The notes beneath the pieces are model-generated. The model was not told the DNA's origin and searched no databases. It saw only the letters and a program-made list of their open reading frames with translations. A stretch of 38,241 nt of DNA. Source: CAYWNA01 sp964459305 (GTDB lineage: Bacteria; Planctomycetota; Planctomycetia; Pirellulales; Pirellulaceae). How positions within the stretch are numbered: position 1 is the first letter of the stretch; each line of letters starts with the position of its first letter. Location of the stretch: NCBI GenBank assembly GCA_964459305.1, contig CAYWNA010000114.1:1-38241 (forward strand). Reading direction: 5' to 3'. Of the stretch, positions 24,128 to 30,741 are shown piece by piece. The translations under genes and the position numbers were made by a program.

Positions 24128-24290
24128 AACAGGGCGTCTCGCTAGTGTGAGGTTGATTCTGAGCGGGTGCGTACGTAGCGTTTTGCCCTCGTTATCCGTT
24201 TCTAAAGCAATCTCCAAGGAACGTAACGCTATTCTGCGAAAAAGGTCTCAGGGCCAGGGCTTTAGGGGGGTGGCGATTGTATGTCATTCC

Positions 24291-24449
24291 CAGGAGTCGG
24301 GCGGTTGAAACGTGAGACGATTTTGCGTTGCGAGAGCGTTTCGGTTTCTTTGGACCGCGACGGGTCTTCTTGTAGTCGGCTAGGTCAAGGCCCCTCGGGC
24401 GCGTCAGGAGTGTCCGTCCCACGGCAACTAGTTCCCGGTTGACGCCAAC
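24291..24449 (-). pseudogene. Remnant of a DDE transposase C-terminus (IS4-like)
   Basis: A short minus-strand frame reads V-N-R-E-L-V ... L-A-D-Y-K-K-T-R-R-G-P-K-K-P-K-R and then H-V-S-T-A-R-L-L. The R-R-G-P-K-K-P stretch followed by H-V-S-T-A-R-L-L resembles the C-terminus of IS4-family transposases as I recall them from planctomycetes. The frame has no start of its own and continues into unrelated sequence. Its upstream side abuts the 3' end of the STAS-HATPase gene, so nearly all of the element is gone. The rest of the 471-base gap 23993-24463 holds only the palindromic repeat and unrecognised DNA. Confidence 0.5.
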
Positions 24450-24463
24450 CAGCGTCGGATGCG

Positions 24464-25375
24464 CTACTCGCCATCTGCCTCGGGCGAATCATCCGTTGCC
24501 TCAGACGGATCGCCGGTATCGTCCTTTGGGTTCAGGTGGATGCGGACTTCGACCCAATTCTTCTCCTCCACGCGCTGGTATTTCAGCAGGTCGACCATGT
24601 CCAGTACCAGTAGCAACCCAAGTCCCCCCACTTCGCGGTCCTCGGCGTGCAAGTCGAGCGCAGGGCCTGTGCGCGGATCAAACGGTCTGCCGTCATCCAC
24701 AATCCGCAAAACAATGTGGTCGCCTTCGATGGCGAGTTCGATGTCGATCAAATGCGTGTCCGCGTCGACATAGGCATAACGCATCACGTTCACGACCAAT
24801 TCGTCGATTGCCAGGTTGACGGCGTATGACGCTCGGTAGGGAACCGAGTGGTCATCGAGGAACTGGGCCGCAGTGGCATTCAAGGTCTTGAGTTCAGAGA
24901 GTTCGTTCTTGATTGCCAGTTTCACCACGTCTTCTACTGCCGCAGGGGCCGTCGAAACGGGCTTCTGGTCCTGGGGCTTGGATTCGTCTGCAGAGGTCTC
25001 TGGCCGCGGACCTGCGGCGTCAGCTTTGCCTCGATCGCCCACCAGGATTTGAATCGCCTCGTCCAGGTCATGCGCAATCGGCATCACCTTGTCCATCTTG
25101 GAGCTGGTCAGGACGCTTTCAACGAGTTCCTGGGGCTTCAGAAGGACCAATTTGTGGCCGGCTTTCTTCAGCTTCTTGCTGTTGGCAAACAGCAGGCCGA
25201 TTCCCCGTGAAGCCATGAAGTCGATCTCCGACAGATCGATAATCGTCGGCCGTTTCTGCGCCGCCGTTGCCTCGGAGAAGCGATTGTTGATTTCCTCCGC
25301 CCCCGTCGTGTCGAGGCGACCGGTGAGAGCGACGTGTGTGATGTCGTCGTCGCGTTCCAGAATCGTCATTTCCAT
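24464..25375 (-). CDS. Fused STAS (anti-anti-sigma) and HATPase (anti-sigma kinase-like) protein
   Basis: 303-aa cytoplasmic regulator combining two halves of a partner-switching system. Residues 1-112 are a STAS domain (V-A-L-T-G-R-L-D-T-T-G; I-I-D-L-S-E-I-D-F-M-A-S-R-G-I-G), in which Ser56 is the only serine at the usual phosphorylation loop; the second serine of the SpoIIAA-type S-S-G is Arg here. A polar linker (113-146, rich in Pro, Ala, Lys and Asp) leads to a GHKL ATPase domain like RsbW/SpoIIAB at 147-282. Its N box is D-E-L-V-V-N-V-M-R-Y-A-Y (Glu192, Asn196), with G1 D-D-G-R-P-F-D and G2 V-G-G-L-G-L. The acidic tail is disordered. The divergent neighbour encodes the matching PP2C phosphatase. 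Confidence 0.9.
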   Translation of the reverse strand: MEMTILERDDDITHVALTGRLDTTGAEEINNRFSEATAAQKRPTIIDLSEIDFMASRGIGLLFANSKKLKKAGHKLVLLKPQELVESVLTSSKMDKVMPIAHDLDEAIQILVGDRGKADAAGPRPETSADESKPQDQKPVSTAPAAVEDVVKLAIKNELSELKTLNATAAQFLDDHSVPYRASYAVNLAIDELVVNVMRYAYVDADTHLIDIELAIEGDHIVLRIVDDGRPFDPRTGPALDLHAEDREVGGLGLLLVLDMVDLLKYQRVEEKNWVEVRIHLNPKDDTGDPSEATDDSPEADGE

Positions 25376-25402
25376 GATACAACTCCCGATTTGCTGTGCC
25401 GT

Positions 25403-25417
25403 ATTCTACAATAGAAT
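25403..25417. promoter_or_regulatory. Short dyad in the divergent promoter region
   Basis: ATTCTA-CAA-TAGAAT is a perfect 6-bp dyad in the spacer between the STAS-HATPase and PP2C genes, about 28 bases before the former's ATG. It could be an operator or part of a promoter. With arms this short, chance is also possible. Confidence 0.25.
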
Positions 25418-25524
25418 CGGGGCGTTTGCCTACCGACCGGCCACCACGATGAACCAATCAAAGAAATAGTGTACACTGATTTAGGTAAACAGGTAGCTTC
25501 ACTCCTCGTCAGATGGGAATAGCC

Positions 25525-27222
25525 ATGGCATCACTAGTCGTCGTGATCGAGGGAAAGGAAACCGACTTTGAGTTGAAGGAGGGGCAGAATCAGATCGGGC
25601 GTCATCCCGATTGCCAGGTCACGATCAGCCAGCCCAGCGTGTCCGGACGACACGCCATGATCATCGTTGAAGGTGGCGAGTTTGCGCTGGAAGACACCGG
25701 CAGCCGCAACGGGACTTTCATGAACCAGCAGCGAATCGAGGCACGCGTCAAGCTGAACCACGACGATGAGATTCAGTTTGGCGACACGCATGCCCGTTTT
25801 CACGACCCCTCTAACGCGCAAGCGGCAACCCTCGGATCGTCGTCGGCGACGGTTTCCGATATGCAGGCCACAGTGGATCTGGGCGCTGGACTAGTGGATA
25901 TCGACGAGGCAGGCGAGGCGAACATTACCGGCCAAGTGGCTGGGGCAGGACGCTTCGGGGGTTTGGATATCAATCCCGAAGCCAAGCTCAAGGCGGTTCT
26001 AGAAATCAGCAACAGCTTGGCGGGTACAGTCGATTTGACGGCCCTGCTGCCTAAGATCCTTGACACGCTTTTCAACATCTTCATGTACGCCGATCGTGGT
26101 TGCATCCTGCTGAAAGACGAGGAGACGGGCGAGATGGTGCCCCGCGCCATGCGGCACCGGCGGGATGAAGAGGACACCAGCGTGCGGCTCAGTCGCACCA
26201 TCGTCAGCAAGGTGCTCTCGGACAAGGCCGGCATTCTCTCGGCGGATGCCGCCATGGACGATGCGTTTAGCGGCAGTCAGTCGATCGCCGATCTCAAGAT
26301 CCGCTCGATGATGTGCGTTCCGCTGCTTGGTTTGGACAACGAGGTTCTGGGAGTCCTCAGCATCGACTCCACAAGCACGCTGGGGCAGTTCACCAACGAC
26401 GACCTGGAGATATTGATGACGGTTGCCGGCCAAGCGGCTCTGTCCTACGAGAATGCGCGCCTGGCTCAAGTCTTTGCCGAAAAGCAGAAGCAGGACGCCG
26501 AGATGGAAATCGCCAAAGACGTGCAGCGTGCGCTTCTGCCCGAGGCGATGCCCACGGCCGAAGGCTACCAGTTCTTCGCCTCCTACGACTCGGCTCGGGC
26601 CGTTGGGGGAGACATGTACGATTGCTTCGATTTGCCCGACGGCAAGTTCTGTCTATCCTTCGGTGATGTGGCTGGAAAGGGTGTGCCGGGTGCGCTGATC
26701 ATGACCCGCATGGGTAGCTGCGTGCAGAGCACCATCCGCCACGTGCACGATGTTGTCGAAGCAATTAACGCTATCAATAATCACATGTGCGACACCGAGG
26801 TCGAGGGCCGCTTCGTCACATACGTTCTTTCCGTCGTGGATACCAAGAATCACGAAGTGACTCTGTCGAACGCGGGGCACATGCCACCGATCATTCGGCG
26901 GGCGAACGGCTTGATCGAACAATTCGACAAGGAGTGTGCGGGACCGCCGATCTGCGTCGTCGATGATTATCCCTACGAGTCTGAGAACTGCAAATTGGAG
27001 CCTGGCGACGTGATCCTGATAATGACGGATGGCGTCGACGAGGCCATGAATCCGGAAGGTGAACTCTACGGGATCGAACGCGTACTGGAATTTGTCAAGA
27101 CCGCGCCGGCCGAGGCCGAACAGTTGGGCAAACTCCTATTGGAGGATGTTCGCCGCCACGCCAACGGCTACCCGCAGAGCGACGACATTACCATCATGAC
27201 GTTCGGTCGTAACCCCTCTTGA
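25525..27222 (+). CDS. FHA-GAF-PP2C (SpoIIE-type) protein phosphatase
   Basis: 565-aa cytoplasmic signalling phosphatase. Residues 18-95 are an FHA phosphothreonine-binding domain (Q-I-G-R-H-P-D-C, S-V-S-G-R-H-A, D-T-G-S-R-N-G-T-F). A low-complexity linker follows. Residues 155-312 are a GAF sensor domain (R-G-C-I-L-L, S-M-M-C-V-P-L-L, L-G-V-L-S-I-D-S). Residues 325-563 are a PPM/SpoIIE-type phosphatase, with metal-binding aspartates in V-G-G-D-M-Y-D, F-G-D-V-A-G-K-G, M-T-D-G-V-D-E-A and S-D-D-I-T-I-M. In partner-switching systems such enzymes dephosphorylate STAS proteins, and the divergent neighbour is a likely target. The FHA domain could link it to the Ser/Thr kinases nearby. The start at 25525 was preferred over the ATG at 25513 because GGGA sits seven bases before it. 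Confidence 0.93.
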   Translation: MASLVVVIEGKETDFELKEGQNQIGRHPDCQVTISQPSVSGRHAMIIVEGGEFALEDTGSRNGTFMNQQRIEARVKLNHDDEIQFGDTHARFHDPSNAQAATLGSSSATVSDMQATVDLGAGLVDIDEAGEANITGQVAGAGRFGGLDINPEAKLKAVLEISNSLAGTVDLTALLPKILDTLFNIFMYADRGCILLKDEETGEMVPRAMRHRRDEEDTSVRLSRTIVSKVLSDKAGILSADAAMDDAFSGSQSIADLKIRSMMCVPLLGLDNEVLGVLSIDSTSTLGQFTNDDLEILMTVAGQAALSYENARLAQVFAEKQKQDAEMEIAKDVQRALLPEAMPTAEGYQFFASYDSARAVGGDMYDCFDLPDGKFCLSFGDVAGKGVPGALIMTRMGSCVQSTIRHVHDVVEAINAINNHMCDTEVEGRFVTYVLSVVDTKNHEVTLSNAGHMPPIIRRANGLIEQFDKECAGPPICVVDDYPYESENCKLEPGDVILIMTDGVDEAMNPEGELYGIERVLEFVKTAPAEAEQLGKLLLEDVRRHANGYPQSDDITIMTFGRNPS

Positions 27223-27234
27223 GTCAACCGACAC

Positions 27235-28872
27235 ATGCGACAACAGAACACCTTCCCTTCTCAGGTTGCCGTGCTCGCACCAAGAGCGGGATCTGTAGTC
27301 CGCGTCGCGGTGGCCATCCTGACTTGGGCGATCGCCGCCACGGTCTTCGCGGGCGACTTGGATGATCTGGCCAAGCCGCACGAAGGCCGCAGCATGCGTT
27401 CCACGTCGACCGCAGTTGACGAGAACGGCGACTACGCGCACAGCAATAGCGACAACTCGCGCGTTGCAGCGGGCACGACAAGGGTTGTGTTGGACGCCGA
27501 GGGGCCGGGCGTGATCACGCACATGTGGTTTACCTTCCTGGGCCCGGAACCCCATGCGTGGGCAAGGGAGGGCTCGGCCAATCACCAAGAGATATTGTTG
27601 CGGATCTACTACGACGGTTCAGAGCGGCCGGGTGTAGAAGCGCCGTTGGGCGACTTCTTCGCCAACTCCTTCGGCAGACGAAGCGAAGTGATCAGCGTGC
27701 CGGTCGTTGTCGAAGACGCCGACTCGTACAACTGTTTCTGGCGAATGCCGTTCCGGAAGTCGGCTCGTGTGGAGGTCGTTAACCAGAGCGAGAAGAAGCT
27801 GAATCTGCTGTACTACAACATCGACTGGATCAAGAAGGACTCGTTGCCGGAGGACACGCCGTACTTCTACGCCCAGTACCGCCAGGAGTACCCGGTGGAA
27901 CAAGGGAAGGACTACGTGATCCTGGATACCATGGGCAAAGGGCACTACGTGGGCACCGTATTGTCCGTTCGCTCGCGCAGCCCTTCGTGGTTTGGCGAGG
28001 GCGACGAGAAGATCTACATCGACGGCGAGAACAAGGCATCCATCTGGGGAACCGGCACAGAAGACTACTTCCTTTCCGCTTGGGGATTGAAGACCACAAG
28101 CACACCTTACTTCGGGACGCCTTACTTCGACCAGTGGGGCATTGTGGGCGGACACACCAGCGCCTACCGCTGGCACGTCCACGATCCAATCGTCTTCAGC
28201 AAGTCGATCAAGGTGACGATGGAACACTGGGGCTGGATCTCGGCCGACGAGAATCCCGATGGCAAGACCCACAGTTGGAACGAACGGCAAGACGACTATT
28301 CGAGCGTCGCGTTCTGGTATCAGACCGGCCAGCCGACGTTCTCGGCCCGCGCGCCTCACGCCTGCGAGCGGGCGCTGCCCAACCTGGACCTGATCTTCCC
28401 GGCAAAGCCCTACACCGACGGGAAATACCATGGTGTGGGCAACGCCGATGTTCAGACGAATCTCGGTTTCTTCCCACAGGGCCAACTGTTCTACCGTCCC
28501 GATCAGTCCGAAGGTGCCTGGGTGGAGATTCCGTTTACGGCAGAGACGAAGGAACCTCGGCGACTGTTAATCAAAGGCACACGGGCGGGCGACTACGGCC
28601 GATACCAGGCATCTCTGAACGGCGTGAAGCTCGGACGTCCGATCGACCTCTACCACAGCAGCCTGTCCGACTGGGAATGGCACTTGCTGGACTTCTGGCC
28701 CGAGCCCGGCCAGTACACGCTTCGCCTGGAATGCGTCGGCAAGAACCCGAAGTCCACCGGCCACTTTCTGGGCATCGAATCGCTTCGACTCCGCGAACGC
28801 CGGCCACGCGTGAAAGAGTGGGCTCGCGACAAGGACAAGGACTGGTGCAAAGAACCGATTCTGTATAGATAG
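27235..28872 (+). CDS. DUF2961 / GH172-family secreted protein
   Basis: 545-aa protein of the DUF2961 family, now glycoside hydrolase family 172, whose characterised members act on alpha-D-fructofuranoside or alpha-D-arabinofuranoside linkages. A somewhat long N-terminus contains a signal-like segment (V-V-R-V-A-V-A-I-L-T-W-A-I-A-A). Family features in order: G-P-G-V-I-T-H-M-W-F-T-F near residue 90, L-R-I-Y-Y-D-G-S and P-L-G-D-F-F near 125-140, N-C-F-W-R-M-P-F near 163, G-K-G-H-Y-V-G-T near 225, G-E-G-D-E-K-I-Y-I-D-G-E near 252, and G-T-G-T-E-D-Y-F near 272. The C-terminal 150 residues form a jelly-roll-like domain. The gene begins 12 bases after the PP2C stop with no clear ribosome-binding site, so the start is uncertain. 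Confidence 0.88.
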   Translation: MRQQNTFPSQVAVLAPRAGSVVRVAVAILTWAIAATVFAGDLDDLAKPHEGRSMRSTSTAVDENGDYAHSNSDNSRVAAGTTRVVLDAEGPGVITHMWFTFLGPEPHAWAREGSANHQEILLRIYYDGSERPGVEAPLGDFFANSFGRRSEVISVPVVVEDADSYNCFWRMPFRKSARVEVVNQSEKKLNLLYYNIDWIKKDSLPEDTPYFYAQYRQEYPVEQGKDYVILDTMGKGHYVGTVLSVRSRSPSWFGEGDEKIYIDGENKASIWGTGTEDYFLSAWGLKTTSTPYFGTPYFDQWGIVGGHTSAYRWHVHDPIVFSKSIKVTMEHWGWISADENPDGKTHSWNERQDDYSSVAFWYQTGQPTFSARAPHACERALPNLDLIFPAKPYTDGKYHGVGNADVQTNLGFFPQGQLFYRPDQSEGAWVEIPFTAETKEPRRLLIKGTRAGDYGRYQASLNGVKLGRPIDLYHSSLSDWEWHLLDFWPEPGQYTLRLECVGKNPKSTGHFLGIESLRLRERRPRVKEWARDKDKDWCKEPILYR

Positions 28873-28908
28873 CCGCGCGACAGAGCCCCGCTTGCACAGT
28901 GGGCAGAC

Positions 28909-29044
28909 GGGCGCAGGAATGGGTTTGTAGCTGGATTCGCAAAAATTCAGGTGGATTACGCCCCTCACCGCCTGATTTCTTGCGAATCCAGCCACGAGTT
29001 TTGTCGACGAATCCTTGCCGTACCGCAAACCCGTTCTTGCGCCC
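28909..29044. repeat. Composite palindromic element, family 1, complete copy
   Basis: The inner palindrome at 28930-28992 has perfect 13-bp outer arms GCTGGATTCGCAA / TTGCGAATCCAGC and inner arms around AATTCAGG and CCTGATTT. It is enclosed by a second inverted repeat, GGGCGCAGGAATGGGTTTG (28909-28927) against CAAACCCGTTCTTGCGCCC (29026-29044), with two mismatches. It lies between convergent genes. The inner unit matches 721-769 in reverse orientation. Confidence 0.85.
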
Positions 29045-29080
29045 TGGGCAGAATGGGTCACTTCTTGCTTCTTGACAAAT

Positions 29081-29111
29081 CGTGAAGTTGGCCTGGAAGC
29101 CCAACTTCACG
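29081..29111. repeat. Short hairpin overlapping a gene end
   Basis: CGTGAAGTTGG (29081-29091) and CCAACTTCACG (29101-29111) are perfect 11-bp arms with a 9-base loop, overlapping the TGA of the unknown secreted protein (29107-29109). It may be a terminator without a T-run or another mobile palindrome. Confidence 0.6.
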
Positions 29112-30573
29112 GCAAGCGGAGAACTTGACATTTGCCCGGCGTGGGCTTGATGGCCAGTTCTTGCCCACCCACCGCAATCTTCACCGGCTCGTCGCAACCA
29201 CCGAAATCGGTGCGGCGGACCAGCACTTGCTGCCCCAGACGCAGACCGGATACTACCGATCCAGGTTTCTCAGGAACTTCAAAGCCGATGGGTGTCCCCT
29301 TCTCGATGAATTCGCCGTACTGCTGGGCGACGGCATAGACCTCGTGAACGAGCCTGCATTCCACCGCGTCCTCTGCCGCGGGACACCAGAGGAAAAACGT
29401 GTCCGTGCCTCGCAGCAACATGTGCCAGAGCAACTCTTGATAGGCTACCTCGCTGAGTTGTTTCACGTTGGGATCCGGCTCATCGGGCGGGGCCGTGGTG
29501 TGCCAGTGGACAAAGCTGATGATGGGTGTGGTCGCCGGCGTGTTCTTGCCCGCGTTGCTCGCCACCAGAAGCATATTGTAGAACCAGCGGTAGTCCGTAT
29601 CTTCGAAGTCGTACCACTGGTATGTCGGGTACCAGGTGTAGACCACAGGCATGGCAAAGGTGTAGCCAGTGCCGGGAAAATCGTCGTACCAAACGCGGTA
29701 TTTCGCACGCTGATCGACGATGCACGGTTGACCTTCGACGTAGTACTCGAAGTAGTCGTACCAGTGGCGATACCCGTTGTGCGGGTACACGGCGTAGTTG
29801 CCCACTAGGGCGCCGGGGAAACGCGATGTGATCGGCTCGGCGTAGGCGTACCGCTGCAGCCGGCTTCGGATCTTCCGCAAGCGTTCCTGAAACGACCGGA
29901 AGTCGTCGATATTCTTGATATGTTTGCGGCACCTGGCGCATTTCTTCGAAGCGTCATGAGCCCGGTTGAACTCGATGGGGCCGTCGATCTCCCAGTCGGC
30001 AAAGACGAAATCGATCTCCAGGCCTGCGTCCTTGTACGCACGGGCAAAAAACTCCACTTGCTCACGCATCGGGTCTTTTCGGAAATCCAGGGCAAAGGGG
30101 CAGCCCATCTTGTGGTTTCGTGAGCGGACGTTAAAGGAGTCGTCCCAGAACGGTTTGCCCGCCTCATCCACGTGAGCCGTTCGCTCATCGCCATTGAAGA
30201 AATGGTAGGTGCAGGCATTGGCATTCACGTTGACACGCAAGCCGAGTCTCGTCTGCACGCGGGCGATGCTCAGACTGTTCTGGAGTGTCTCCTCGCGACG
30301 GCGGGGCGACCACGTGCTAATGAGTCCGACACCTCGTCGATCGAGTTCTCGGACTAGCAGTTCCGCCGTCCGATCGTCGAGCTTGCCAGCATTGATCGCC
30401 GGCCACAGGTAAAGCGGCAGCCGCCGCCCGCGATCGAATTCTAACGGCTTGGTTGACTCCAGGACCGTTTGCACACGTGCGGACCACGCGGGCTTCTCGG
30501 CATCTTGATCCGCGGCGCCCAGTGGCAACGCCAGTATCAATGGGAGTAATCCAGACATAGCTGCTCTGTTCAT
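29107..30573 (-). CDS. Unknown secreted protein with acidic strand motif and Cys pair
   Basis: 488-aa protein. AAGGAG lies eight bases before the ATG and a signal peptide follows (A-A-M-S-G-L-L-P-L-I-L-A-L-P-L-G-A-A). I do not recognise the family. The alternation of strands and helices (R-L-P-L-Y-L-W-P-A, G-L-I-S-T-W-S-P, G-L-R-V-N-V-N-A-N-A, I-D-F-V-F-A-D-W-E-I-D-G-P, F-A-M-P-V-V-Y-T-W-Y, T-P-I-I-S-F-V-H-W-H) suggests a TIM barrel of glycosidase type, with D-W-E near residue 195 as a candidate acidic site. A C-A-R-C pair follows at about residue 212. The last 70 residues look like a small beta domain (V-S-G-L-R-L-G-Q-Q-V-L-V). It fits the local set of exported carbohydrate-active proteins, but this is inference. 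Confidence 0.75.
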   Translation of the reverse strand: MNRAAMSGLLPLILALPLGAADQDAEKPAWSARVQTVLESTKPLEFDRGRRLPLYLWPAINAGKLDDRTAELLVRELDRRGVGLISTWSPRRREETLQNSLSIARVQTRLGLRVNVNANACTYHFFNGDERTAHVDEAGKPFWDDSFNVRSRNHKMGCPFALDFRKDPMREQVEFFARAYKDAGLEIDFVFADWEIDGPIEFNRAHDASKKCARCRKHIKNIDDFRSFQERLRKIRSRLQRYAYAEPITSRFPGALVGNYAVYPHNGYRHWYDYFEYYVEGQPCIVDQRAKYRVWYDDFPGTGYTFAMPVVYTWYPTYQWYDFEDTDYRWFYNMLLVASNAGKNTPATTPIISFVHWHTTAPPDEPDPNVKQLSEVAYQELLWHMLLRGTDTFFLWCPAAEDAVECRLVHEVYAVAQQYGEFIEKGTPIGFEVPEKPGSVVSGLRLGQQVLVRRTDFGGCDEPVKIAVGGQELAIKPTPGKCQVLRLP

Positions 30574-30635
30574 GGGGCGACTCCTTCGATTCGTTGGAAG
30601 TCAGGATCGTCGGCGGCAACGTGGCGCCCCGCAGT

Positions 30636-30693
30636 AACCCGAAGCGTAAGCGAGGAATACGCTACGGCAAAGCCCTCGCTTACACTTCGGGTT
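30636..30693. repeat. Palindromic element, family 4
   Basis: 20-bp arms with one mismatch: AACCCGAAGCGTAAGCGAGG (30636-30655) and CCTCGCTTACACTTCGGGTT (30674-30693), with an 18-bp loop. It lies between two same-strand genes, upstream of the unknown secreted protein. Confidence 0.85.
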
Positions 30694-30741
30694 GTCAACT
30701 TGCGAAGAGTCAAACCACAGTGGCGCTGTCCAACTCGTCAT

